NCBI RefSeq assembly: GCF_964033635.1
Contig: NZ_OZ035533.1
Location: 4,464,001-4,528,000 of the forward strand
Length of the DNA: 64,000 nt
From: Chitinophaga sp. MM2321
GTDB lineage: Bacteria; Bacteroidota; Bacteroidia; Chitinophagales; Chitinophagaceae
Reading direction: 5' to 3'
The notes under the pieces are model-generated. The model was not told the DNA's origin, ran no database searches, and worked only from the letters and a program-made list of their open reading frames with translations. Shown in pieces: positions 17,068-27,000 of this stretch (within the stretch, counting starts at the first letter, position 1; the number at the start of each line of letters is the position of its first letter). A program made the position numbers and the translations under genes.

Positions 17068-18519
17068 ATGGCCAGGCATACACATACTATTGCTGTTAAT
17101 TTTATCGGTGGCATCATCTCACCGGGGCATCTGCTGGAAGTACTGGAAGTGGCCACCGCAGCCCAGGTAACGCATGTTCGTTTTGGTTTGCGGCAACAAT
17201 TAATACTGCATATCCCGGAGAAAGAACTGCCAGCATTCAGAAAAAACTGTGCGCAGAAAAATATCCATCTCCCCACAACACCAAATATCATCAGCTCTTA
17301 CCCCGCAGCAGGTATTTTTATCAGTAACAGCTGGCTGAGTGAAGGGATTTATAAAGATGTTTTTGATTTGTTTGATTATATACCTTCCCTCAAAATAAAT
17401 ATCTGTGACAGCCAGCAAACATTTGTTCCTTTTTTTACGGGACATATCAACTGGATCACTTCTTCCCACCTGCATTACTGGCACCTGTATGTACGGGTGC
17501 CGGGCAGCAGGCAGCTTTTTTCATGGCCGGAACTGATCTATACCAATAATATTTCTGCTGTGAGCAAAGCCATTGAAAAATTATCGCCACAGGCAGATTC
17601 CCCTGAAACCCTTTATGCACAAGTAAAATCGGTGTGTAGTTATATCAGTCGCCCTGCGGACCAGGCGCTGGAATTACCGGCATTCCATCTCCCTTATTAC
17701 GAAGGTTTTAATAAATATGACAACAATTACTGGCTGGGAATTTACCGCCGGGAGGAAGAATTTCCGGTGGCATTCCTGAAAGATATTTGTTCTATTTGTC
17801 TTGAAACCCGCACGGGACAATTGTATACTACCACCTGGAAATCGCTCATCATCAAAGGTATTGACCCTACGCACCGTCGGCTGTGGGATTATGTGCTGGG
17901 CAAATACGGCATTAATGTGCGGCATGCTGCCAATGAACTGAGCTGGCAGGTGGAAGATAATTGCGAAGATGGCCTGATTCTGAAGCGGCACATTATCCGC
18001 TACTTCGATACGGCGGATGTGCGCACCTATGGCCTGTGCTTCAGCATACGTATTGAACAGGCGGATAGCCTTTTTGGCACCATCGTGATCAGAAAACAGG
18101 AAAATAAATACGGCAGCAAACTGAAATATATGCAACGGTATGATATTCTGCATACTGCCGGCTACAATCCTAATTCCGCGCAGTTGCTGGTATACCGCGA
18201 AGGTGTGCCGAAAGAATACCTGGGACCTTACATCACAGCACTCTGCAAACAATTTTATGAAGAAAACAGTGCAGCCGACCTGTTGCAAAAATATGTAGCA
18301 GCACAACAACCGCCACCCGGCATTAGTGCGCCGGAAAAAACGCTGCATCAATGTCAACGCTGCTTTACCGTGTATGATGAATTATCGGGAGATGAAGGAC
18401 AGGCGGTGACTCCAGGCACCCCGTTTGCTAATTTACCGGCAGATTACCATTGCTACGTATGTACGTCACCGTTATCTGACTTCCGGCTCATCACCGCAGC
18501 ATCTTTACAACATCATTAG
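17068..18519 (+). CDS. Rubredoxin-tailed protein with nitrite/sulfite-reductase-like repeats
   Basis: 483 residues. The C-terminal rubredoxin has C429-x2-C432, 29 residues, then C462-x2-C465, the canonical spacing. The N-terminal 400 residues contain two segments resembling the ferredoxin-like half-domains of siroheme nitrite/sulfite reductases: VTHVRFGLRQQLILHI near 32-47 and GQLYTTTWKSLIIKGI near 250-265. The Cx5C...Cx3C siroheme/[4Fe-4S] motif is absent, so catalysis by siroheme is unlikely. Starting 2 bases after the nitrate reductase stop and ending at a terminator, it is tightly coupled to nitrate assimilation. An electron carrier or assembly factor role is inferred. Confidence 0.75.
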   Translation: MARHTHTIAVNFIGGIISPGHLLEVLEVATAAQVTHVRFGLRQQLILHIPEKELPAFRKNCAQKNIHLPTTPNIISSYPAAGIFISNSWLSEGIYKDVFDLFDYIPSLKINICDSQQTFVPFFTGHINWITSSHLHYWHLYVRVPGSRQLFSWPELIYTNNISAVSKAIEKLSPQADSPETLYAQVKSVCSYISRPADQALELPAFHLPYYEGFNKYDNNYWLGIYRREEEFPVAFLKDICSICLETRTGQLYTTTWKSLIIKGIDPTHRRLWDYVLGKYGINVRHAANELSWQVEDNCEDGLILKRHIIRYFDTADVRTYGLCFSIRIEQADSLFGTIVIRKQENKYGSKLKYMQRYDILHTAGYNPNSAQLLVYREGVPKEYLGPYITALCKQFYEENSAADLLQKYVAAQQPPPGISAPEKTLHQCQRCFTVYDELSGDEGQAVTPGTPFANLPADYHCYVCTSPLSDFRLITAASLQHH

Positions 18520-18548
18520 CAGAAAAAATACGCGTATAAAAAAACAAA

Positions 18549-18572
18549 GGCCGGAAGAATCCGGCCCTTTTT
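18549..18572 (+). terminator. Intrinsic terminator of the nitrate assimilation operon
   Basis: GGCCGG (18549-18554), loop AAGAAT, CCGGCC (18561-18566), then CTTTTT. A GC stem plus T-run 30 bases after the rubredoxin-protein stop. The downstream genes are on the opposite strand and end nearby. Confidence 0.85.
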
Positions 18573-18613
18573 AACCTAACACGTATTATTTGTCATGAGA
18601 ATCTTGTTGCTAT

Positions 18614-20362
18614 TTATTGCAGAATAACTTTGACTTCTTTTGGTGCGTTCCAGGTCGTTTTCACTTTTCCATTAGGCTGTTTTACATGCTGTACTTTTAC
18701 TACGCCATAAGGAGTAGGAAAGGTACCGGATGCGAATTCCAGGTCACCCAGGTGAGGGGTGATGCTGATCACCTTACATCCCGGCGCTTTTACACTGATG
18801 CCCAGTACATATTCGGTCAGCCAGGGTGTAGGTCCTGAAGCCCAGCCATGACACAGGCTATGCCGGAATCCTTTATAACAATAAGCGCCATAGTCGCCAT
18901 GAATATCTTTTTCTCCCGGTTGCAGCAATGCATCTATACGGCCTGCTTTATCCATCCAGTCCAGGTTAAAATCTTCCCAGAAAGTAGTAGCGCCCAATTG
19001 CAACATCGCGCCCCAGTAAGAACGGATCGCATCCAGTGCGCCCTGGTAGTTACCGGAACGGGCCATCGCCGACAGCATGTAGTAGCCATAAAAAGTAGAG
19101 AAGCCATGCGCACCATTCACCGACAATACCTCTTTATCCATTTTCTCCGCAGGCGCTAACCCGGAAAGGGAAAGCAATGCAGCTGCCTGTTTACTACCCG
19201 CTACATCCGGTACATGTTTTTTCAACCGCGCTACCGCTGCTTCACATTCCGCTGCTACAGCAGGTTCCTTTAATGTTTTACATAAATCTGCGCCCGACTG
19301 TAAACACAGTACCATCATAGCTTGCAGCCCTGCATGTATACCTGCGGGGTTTTCGCTGGAAGGCCAGTCAAGAAAACGTCCGTCCAGTTTTTCGCTGTTG
19401 TTTTCATCAATATGTTGCATGATCTGCCGCAGCAATGGCAGCAAATATGCTTTCTGTTGTTGCAGGTAAGCCAGGTTGCCCTGATGCAGGTACCAGTCGT
19501 GATGAATAATCACCCACCACATAGAGTAAGTGCTGATACCATTCATCCAGCCGGGGAGCGGCGTGATATCACGTACCAGGTCCAGGCTGCGGGGCACCAC
19601 ATCGTTGTAGCCAAACACCGCATTGATGGAAGCTATTTCGGGATGCATATCCCCTACCCATACCAGCCGGTCACGTTTGATACCGTCCCACAGGTAGTCC
19701 TGCATATTGAGATGTACGGTATAGGCGCCGGTCATCCATATTTTATTCAATAAAGTATCGCTGCAATGAAAAGAGCCCAGGTAGGGAATATCGCGGTAGT
19801 TGAAGATGGCCCTTACTTCCTGCAATAAAAATGCAGGGACCTCATCTATTACATCTATTCTTACAAAACGAAAACCGGAATTACCGATTTCGAGTTTTCC
19901 CAGCCAGGGTACCTGTACAATCATATCACGCATCGCGTGATCATTGGTGGCATTTTTTTCCGGTTCTATATCACTCATGGCTTCACTAACGGATTCGCCT
20001 AAACGAATACGGATCTTCACGGCTTTATTGCCCGCTGTCATGCCCGTAACAATCTGGATACCACCCTGTAGTTCCTTTCCAAAATCCAGCAGGATAGCCG
20101 GTTTCGTGGTACCGGACGGTTTTAATGTGCAGATATTTTTACCGGCCAGGTCCGCCTGTCCATTGCCTGTACGCAGCAATGCGGCGGTATTCTGAATATC
20201 TCCTGCCTGCCACACAACACGTACCGGCGACAGGTATTTACGGATAGTGGGTGTTGTTTGGGCTGCAGCCGCCTGTTTGCTGTCAAATACCGGCGGCAGT
20301 TGCGCGTAGATGCCCTGATGCAGCATCAAAAAAAATATGATCAGTCTCTTCTTCATCAACAA
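18614..20362 (-). CDS. GH78-like alpha-L-rhamnosidase (six-hairpin glycosidase)
   Basis: 582 residues with signal peptide (cleavage about A20|Q21), so periplasmic or exported. A beta-sandwich of about 200 residues precedes an (alpha/alpha)6-barrel. The active-site segment YLWDGIKRDRLVWVGD has D226, D231 and D238 at the spacing of the GH78 D-x4-E-x6-D triad. The usual general-acid glutamate is replaced by aspartate at 231. The probable base is E463 in ATTFWEDF. It is followed on the same strand by no further gene and preceded by the GH106-like gene, so both likely form one transcript. Substrate: alpha-rhamnosides are inferred; another alpha-linked sugar is possible. Confidence 0.8.
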   Translation of the reverse strand: MLMKKRLIIFFLMLHQGIYAQLPPVFDSKQAAAAQTTPTIRKYLSPVRVVWQAGDIQNTAALLRTGNGQADLAGKNICTLKPSGTTKPAILLDFGKELQGGIQIVTGMTAGNKAVKIRIRLGESVSEAMSDIEPEKNATNDHAMRDMIVQVPWLGKLEIGNSGFRFVRIDVIDEVPAFLLQEVRAIFNYRDIPYLGSFHCSDTLLNKIWMTGAYTVHLNMQDYLWDGIKRDRLVWVGDMHPEIASINAVFGYNDVVPRSLDLVRDITPLPGWMNGISTYSMWWVIIHHDWYLHQGNLAYLQQQKAYLLPLLRQIMQHIDENNSEKLDGRFLDWPSSENPAGIHAGLQAMMVLCLQSGADLCKTLKEPAVAAECEAAVARLKKHVPDVAGSKQAAALLSLSGLAPAEKMDKEVLSVNGAHGFSTFYGYYMLSAMARSGNYQGALDAIRSYWGAMLQLGATTFWEDFNLDWMDKAGRIDALLQPGEKDIHGDYGAYCYKGFRHSLCHGWASGPTPWLTEYVLGISVKAPGCKVISITPHLGDLEFASGTFPTPYGVVKVQHVKQPNGKVKTTWNAPKEVKVILQ

Positions 20363-20392
20363 GTGATTACGTTTAAAGTGTTTATTTTTTTG

Positions 20393-23300
20393 TTAGTATG
20401 CGATTGTATGTAAAGTGACCGGTCCCAGCAAACCTGCCGGTTCATAATGACTATCTGCTTTGTACAGTGGCGAGCTTGTCCAGGTACCCCGTTGTTCTGC
20501 CGGGAGCCTGGCGTCTCCTATCAACCTGTTTACCCAGGTATTGGCTACGGTGATTTCTACTTTATTATCACCCGCGTTGAGTAAGTTGGTTACATCTACC
20601 TGCCAGGGGGCTGTCCATGCAGTACCGGCATCTACGCCATTAATCTTTACCGTAGCGATCACTTTTACTTCACCCAGGTGCAGGTATATCCGCTGGTCTT
20701 TTGGCAGCGTCTTTACTTTCAGTACCGTGGTGTATACTGCTTTGCCGGAATAATCGCGGATGGCTTCATTTTTATTTTTACTCCAATCCTGTAATGTTGT
20801 CCATTGCTGTGGGGATGCAGGTCCCCGCATAGCCGGGTCGAACTGCACTGCCCAGGGGCCTTGCAATTGTTGCAGTACCTGTGGTTCGGGGAAGTTCTTT
20901 TTTGCAGCAGTTGTTATTTTATTTTTCCGGAAGATGATAAACCCACTCTGAAAAGCATCCAGTTTGAGCGGCACCGTGGTGGTACCATCCTGTTGGGTAT
21001 ATTCCGGTAAAGCGCGACAGGTACCCGTTACAGGGTCCCACCACTCCGGTTGTAAACCGGTTACCCGGAAAGCCGGGGCGATATTTACCTGCGGCGCATC
21101 CTGGTTAGTAACAAAATAAATTTCTTCATCCGCCGTAGTGCGGTGTGTATATAATACAGGTGCGTCTGTCTGCAAATTAAAATCAGGTACTGTTTTCAAC
21201 AGGGCCATTACTTCGGGTATGCTCATACCAGACAGGATCATCCCTTTTCCATAAGATCCGGATTTTATCGTATGTCCGTCTACGTTACCCCATATTTCTT
21301 TTGCCAGTTTTTTCACTTCGGCGTCTGCCGCCGGGTAATCCTGCATACTGGGTGACCGTTCCGGTGCCGGCCCCAGTACTACTGCACCCGCAGCGATCAG
21401 CGTTTTCAGTTTACGCAACAGCGCAGGACGCATCGTGGTTAGTTTTGGTAATACCAGTACGCGGTATTCCATACCGTCCGGCAATACCAGTCTGCCATCT
21501 TTTACCTGTAACCGTGTTTCGATCACTTCTGCATTGATATAATCAAATCCATAGCCCGCAGGTAATGCGGGGTCGCGGGTACCTGTCATTTTTGGTGCAT
21601 CTTCTCCTATAAAATAGGCCACATCGTTCACGGGTTTACCTTGCTGTAGCAGCAGGTTACATCTCCTGATATAATCTATAAATGCCTTACCCATAAAAAA
21701 CCAGGTGTTCTTGCGGTTGAACTCTGTACCAAAACCTGCATTTACGCCCGGGTTACGGTCTTCATAGGGTTGTTCTATATATACATGCAGCAGCGTATTA
21801 TTGATTCCTTCTGTGAAAGACCAGTCGCCGCGTTTTTTCAGCAAAGCCGGATAACGTTGATAAGGTAGTCCGCCTGCGGTAAAAGATTCTGCTGATACTT
21901 TTGTTTTTCCGTAGATATGTGCCGCAGAAGAAGCGGCTTTATTTTCGATGCTGCCCAGCTCACCTTCATTCCAGAATTCACCACCTATTTCGTCCGACTG
22001 TCCGCCATATTGCAGAAACTCGCCGGGAAATCCCCAGTGGCCGTAGTTTTCCAGCCAGGTGCGTAATCCGTGCTGGTGACTAATTTCACGCAAACCGCCT
22101 ACATAATCATAGGCGACCCTGTCTGCCACGAGGCGGCGCAGGTCCCACAGGAAGCGGTCGGACTGATCAGCACTACCCACCACGCGGCCACTCAGCACCG
22201 GCAGCCATGGTAAGGGATCATAACCATATTGTTTTTTAAATGCGCTGCTCATGTCATCCGTCCAGTTTTGTGAACCAGTCTCGTAACTATCCGCCACCAC
22301 GTATTTAAGCGCCGTGCGGTCTGCCGCAGGCATACTCTCCTGTATCTTTCCCACAAAAGCCTTAAAATGGGCAGCAAGGGCTGTTTTATTCATTTTGTCT
22401 ACTTCCGGTCCCGTACCTTCCGGCACCGCAGGTGCATTATGCACACCGGTAGCTGCCATCGCGTAGCGCATCACAATCCAGTTGCCCGCAGGCACCTTCC
22501 ATGAGAGTGTACCGTCTTTTTTCAGATAAGCCGTGAGGTCCACCACTTTCGCAGGATCTATCATCAGTGACAGCTCATCCGGTTCAGGCGCCTGTCTCCA
22601 CTGATATTCCTTCCATAAAGGCAGCGGGGTCTGGAACATTTTCCCCAGTTGTTTTTCTATATAATGTTCTACCCTGGGAGCAGTATTGAGCTGTATTTCT
22701 GCCAGGCCCGCTTTACCCTTGATGCCGGTAAAAACGAGGCGGAACTGTTTACCGGTGGTAGCCGGAAAGGAAATACCCACCGGCCCGTAAGGCATAAAGC
22801 CTACATTATTATTTGGATTACTGCGGTCTATCGCAAATGACTGGATGGTAGTATATGCTTTACCGTTATATACCTGTAGTTCACATTGTGCAGCAAAGGG
22901 GGAAGGCGCCGGATAGATAACCAGGCTACGGGCGGTAAAATTATTTTTTACTTCCAGGTCAATTGTTATCTGTTGCTGCCCCGCAGGCAGGAAAGCCGCC
23001 GTGGAGAGGTCTTTATCTGCTACAGCAGGCAGTGCTGAAATGGTCACGTTTGCCTGCACAGCCGGGTTGTGTGCGGCGATTTCGTCGGTATCTGCTGCCG
23101 GTACCGGAAAAGCCAGCAGGGCAACATCCTGCAATGCGCCGGCGGGCGGATCAATACGACCGGAAAACTGCTGTGGTCCGCTGATACGGCGCAACGAGGC
23201 GGTGAGGTAGCGCATAGCCTGTTCATCCTTTATCCAGGGGCCGCCAGACTGGCTCCAGCCGGGACTGTTGAAAAGTCCGATATCCACGCCTTCTTTACCC

Positions 23301-23611
23301 GCAGTTCGTATAGCCTCTTGCGTTATATCCCACCATTCTTTGCTAAAGATCCGCACTTTACCATAGGGCGTTTCCGCCTTATCCATCCCGATGTTACCAA
23401 TAAAAGCACGGCCGATACCCACTTTTGCCATGGCCTTCAGGTCTTTCACCACTCCGTCTTTAGAAATATTGTCGCTCATCCAGTACCAGTAAATGGACGG
23501 TTTCACGGAATCGGGGGGTGAATGAAAGCCTGCTTGTAATGACTGTGCCTTCGCAGAAAAAGCGCAGGCACAGCAAATAAACGGCAGAGATACATAGCGT
23601 GGAATTCTCAT
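20393..23611 (-). CDS. GH106-like glycoside hydrolase, putative alpha-L-rhamnosidase
   Basis: 1072 residues with signal peptide (A22|Q23). The N-terminal SIYWYWMSDNISKDGVVKDL (near 39-58) followed by LFNSPGWSQSGGPWI is typical of the large GH106-like TIM-barrel proteins of Bacteroidota. A C-terminal GH2-type galactose-binding sandwich spans about 930-1050 (IYLHLGEVKVIATVKING). It should remove terminal rhamnose from plant or bacterial glycans. First gene on the minus strand, divergent from SusC and 30 bases before the GH78-like gene. The catalytic glutamates were not assigned. Confidence 0.8.
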   Translation of the reverse strand: MRIPRYVSLPFICCACAFSAKAQSLQAGFHSPPDSVKPSIYWYWMSDNISKDGVVKDLKAMAKVGIGRAFIGNIGMDKAETPYGKVRIFSKEWWDITQEAIRTAGKEGVDIGLFNSPGWSQSGGPWIKDEQAMRYLTASLRRISGPQQFSGRIDPPAGALQDVALLAFPVPAADTDEIAAHNPAVQANVTISALPAVADKDLSTAAFLPAGQQQITIDLEVKNNFTARSLVIYPAPSPFAAQCELQVYNGKAYTTIQSFAIDRSNPNNNVGFMPYGPVGISFPATTGKQFRLVFTGIKGKAGLAEIQLNTAPRVEHYIEKQLGKMFQTPLPLWKEYQWRQAPEPDELSLMIDPAKVVDLTAYLKKDGTLSWKVPAGNWIVMRYAMAATGVHNAPAVPEGTGPEVDKMNKTALAAHFKAFVGKIQESMPAADRTALKYVVADSYETGSQNWTDDMSSAFKKQYGYDPLPWLPVLSGRVVGSADQSDRFLWDLRRLVADRVAYDYVGGLREISHQHGLRTWLENYGHWGFPGEFLQYGGQSDEIGGEFWNEGELGSIENKAASSAAHIYGKTKVSAESFTAGGLPYQRYPALLKKRGDWSFTEGINNTLLHVYIEQPYEDRNPGVNAGFGTEFNRKNTWFFMGKAFIDYIRRCNLLLQQGKPVNDVAYFIGEDAPKMTGTRDPALPAGYGFDYINAEVIETRLQVKDGRLVLPDGMEYRVLVLPKLTTMRPALLRKLKTLIAAGAVVLGPAPERSPSMQDYPAADAEVKKLAKEIWGNVDGHTIKSGSYGKGMILSGMSIPEVMALLKTVPDFNLQTDAPVLYTHRTTADEEIYFVTNQDAPQVNIAPAFRVTGLQPEWWDPVTGTCRALPEYTQQDGTTTVPLKLDAFQSGFIIFRKNKITTAAKKNFPEPQVLQQLQGPWAVQFDPAMRGPASPQQWTTLQDWSKNKNEAIRDYSGKAVYTTVLKVKTLPKDQRIYLHLGEVKVIATVKINGVDAGTAWTAPWQVDVTNLLNAGDNKVEITVANTWVNRLIGDARLPAEQRGTWTSSPLYKADSHYEPAGLLGPVTLHTIAY

Positions 23612-24037
23612 GTCAGTTCTTTTATGACGTCACGCAGCATACCTATATACATAGGTGTATTGGTCGCATAACATTGCTTTAAAATAATAAAGGGGATCTG
23701 GAAAACTGTCCTGTACCCTCATGACCAGGATTAACAGGATTAAGCAGGATTAAGCAGGATGGAACAAGGAGATAGAAAGCGGTACTTATTTATTATATCT
23801 CTTATTATATCTGTTATAGAACCTGTCCCATCCTGCTTAATCCCATCATCCTTTAATCCTGGTCACTTGCTCCGTCCTGCAAATCCTGTTAATACGGTCA
23901 TTTAATCAAATAATTCAGGTCAGATCAGTACAGTACGGAACAGTACAGGATGCAACAGGACAGGGATATACTCTTCTTCGATTAAATTCATTGCTGTAAA
24001 ACCAAATGCCCTTTCACCAAATCTAATTCCACTCGTT
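23612..24037. other. Divergent intergenic region, 426 bp, rhamnosidase/SusC
   Basis: No gene. It holds a small palindrome ACCTAT-ATAC-ATAGGT at 23641-23656, a possible operator close to the rhamnosidase start. A large imperfect hairpin lies at 23723-23864 (entered separately). Repeated GTACAG/ACAGTAC words occur at about 23937-23965. I found no exact TAnnTTTG element near either gene start. Confidence 0.5.
23723..23864. repeat. Long imperfect inverted repeat with ~10-bp tandem units
   Basis: Left arm 23723-23766 and right arm 23824-23864. The left arm is GACCAGGATTA followed by tandem AGGATTAAGC-like units at 10-base steps; the right arm mirrors it with a different number of units. The outer GACCAGGATTA end is identical to that of the hairpin at 56309-56484, so both belong to one dispersed family. 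It sits between divergent promoters, where a terminator would have no target. Confidence 0.75.
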
Positions 24038-27000
24038 ATGATCAAAGTTTCCATCCTTTATCAAAAAGGACACCCCTGTCTTGCACGCTTCGGGGGACTA
24101 TTTTTTCTCCTGTTTCTTATTTGTACATATGGCTATGCACAACAGACAGGGTCTACAAATGGCGCTGCCCATAAGACCGGGCCCATAACAGGACAGCTTA
24201 CAGATGCAATCGATGGTTCACCGCTTCCAGGTGTTACCATCGGCATTAAAGGTACCAACCAGGGTACATTCACAGATGCCAACGGCCGCTACACCATCCA
24301 GGCCGCATCCACAGATTCACTTGTTTTCAGTTTTGTAGGTTTTGCCACAAAAGTGATACATGTAGGCAATCGGACAAAAATCAGTGCATCACTGGAATCC
24401 AGCAACAAAACACTGACTCAGGTAGTAGTAGTTGGTTATGGTACACAACAAAAAAAGGATGTAACCGGTTCCGTGGGAATTGTTTCCATGAAAAACATCA
24501 AGGATATGCCGGTATCCGGTCCTGATCAGGCATTAGCCGGACAGATCGCCGGTATCCAGGTAAGTACTTCCAATGGTATCCCCGGTGGCGGACCACAGGT
24601 ACAGGTAAGAGGTATCGGCGCTGTAGGTGCCGGCAGCCAACCACTGTATGTAGTGGATGGTTATCCGCTGGCATCCTCTTCCGACCAGATATCCGATCCA
24701 ATGAATGCGATCAATCCACAGGATATCGAGTCTATGGCTGTATTGAAAGATGCATCCGCAACCGCTATTTACGGTTCCAGGGGTGCTAACGGTGTAGTGC
24801 TGATCACTACAAAAAGAGGTGCCGCCGGTATTCCGGTTGTTCAGTTAACTGCTAACTATGGTTTGCAGCAGATCCCGCAAAAAGGCCGGCCTGAACTGAT
24901 GAACGGACAGGAATTTGCACAATTCAGGAAAGAGTCTATCGAAGACAATATCCGTTTTACAGAACACCGGGAACCAGTAGATACCGATATTCCTGAAATT
25001 TATCGCAACCCGTCACTGATCGGCGAAGGAACCAACTGGTTTGATGCCATCACACGCGTAGCACCTATGCAGGAAATCAATCTCAGCATGAGCGGTGGTA
25101 CTGAAAAAATAAGGACCTATGTATCCGCAGGTTACTTCAACCAGGATGGGGTTATCATCAATTCAGGTTACCAACGTTTTTCTGTAAGAGCGAATGTAGA
25201 CGCTACTTTATCAGACAGATTTAAAGTAGGCTTTAACGTGGCTCCATCCTACACTACCCGTAAAGGCTTTAGCTCAGGTGAAGGCAGGGGTGACGTTTTT
25301 GGGATCGCCAGTCCGGTTGAGCCGGTCTATAAAGCGGATGGTAGCTATAACGAATTTATACAAAGCCCCGGCACTTTTGGATTACCTAACCCGGTGATGA
25401 CATTGAATGATGTCACCAACAAATCCAAGAGTACCCGTATCCTTTTCAATACTTACGGAGAGTATGAAGTAATAAAGAACCTGAAATTCAAATCTACTTT
25501 CAACGTAGACTATCAGGAAGGTAGCGGCGAATTTTTCAGACCATCCACTATTGGTAACACCAATGCGGCACCACCCAGCATTCCAAGCGGCAGCGCCTAC
25601 AACGGTAATTACTTAAACTGGTTGAATGAAAATACCCTCACCTATCAGTATAATACCAGCAATGGTCATGCTTTCACAGGCTTACTCGGCTATTCTATAC
25701 AGTCTCAGAAAGAACAGTTTGCCGGCTTCAACGGAAGCAACTACCCGGATGATGATATCAAAACTTTAAATGCCGCTGCTACCATTACAGGTAGTACCGA
25801 CAAAACAGAGTGGGCATTATTATCTTACCTGGCCAGGATCAACTACGCTTATAAAGATAAATACCTGGTTACTGCTACCGTAAGAAGTGACGGGTCTTCC
25901 AGATTCGGACCTGACAACCGCTGGGGTACTTTTCCTTCTGTAGCCCTGGGATGGCGCGTTTCACAGGAAGATTTCATGAAATCATCCAATACTTTCAGTG
26001 ATCTGAAAATAAGGGCTTCCTATGGCTTCTCCGGTAATTTCAATATTGGTGACTATCCTTACATGAGTAATATCGGTACCAGCGATTACGTATTAGGCGG
26101 AGCACTGGCTGGTGGCCGTGTGATGAATTCACTGGGAAATCCCAGCCTGGGCTGGGAAAAAATGCGCGAGCTGAACATAGGTGTCGACATCGGCTTATGG
26201 AAAGATCGTGTATATGTTACTGCTGATATTTACAAAAGAAATACACAAGACCTCCTCTTAAATGTGGAAGTGCCACAGTCCAGCGGATTCAGCACCGTAA
26301 CACAGAACAAAGGAGATATGGAGAACAAAGGACTTGAACTCGGTATTTCTTCCCGCAATATTGAAACACCAAGATTCTCCTGGACTACCAACTTCAACAT
26401 TTCCTTTAACCGCAACAAGGTACTGGCATTAGGTACAGACAATGCACCTATTTATTCCGGTAACAGTAGTGAAGGTAACCCTACCAACGTGAGCAGGGTA
26501 GGCCAGCCGCTGGCCATGTTGTATGGTTATGTTTTTGATGGCATCTATCAGAACCAGGCTGAAGTAGATAAAGGCCCTGCTTTTCCAGGTGCTATTCCGG
26601 GAAATATCCGCTTTAAAGATATCAATGGTGATGGTGTAATTAATCCACGGGAAGATTTTGACATCATCGGCAATCCTTATCCTGATTTCAACTGGGGACT
26701 GACCAACATTCTGAGCTACAAAAACTTCGACTTCCGCGTATTGATCGTAGGATCTATGGGAGCAGACAGACTCCACGCCACCAATGATTACAACGGTAAT
26801 ATAGATGGCGTATTCAACGTAAGAAAAGATGTGGCTGACAGATGGAGATCAGAATCCAATCCAGGTAACGGACGTGTACCTACTACCAATGGTTCCGGCC
26901 GTGGAAGGGTAATGTACAGAGATGTAAGCTCCCTGACAGTAGAGAAAAACAATTATGCCTGGGTTAAAAATATCACGCTGGGATATACGATCCCGAAAAA

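Noticed and set aside
17674..18357. 227-codon open frame antisense to the rubredoxin-tailed gene
   Set aside because: The sense frame ends in a canonical rubredoxin and sits in an operon. The antisense product has no signal peptide or known motif.
23723..23864. Possible CRISPR-like array from repeated AGGATTAAGC units
   Set aside because: The units are about 10 bases, have no spacers, and form the two arms of one inverted repeat. No cas genes are present.
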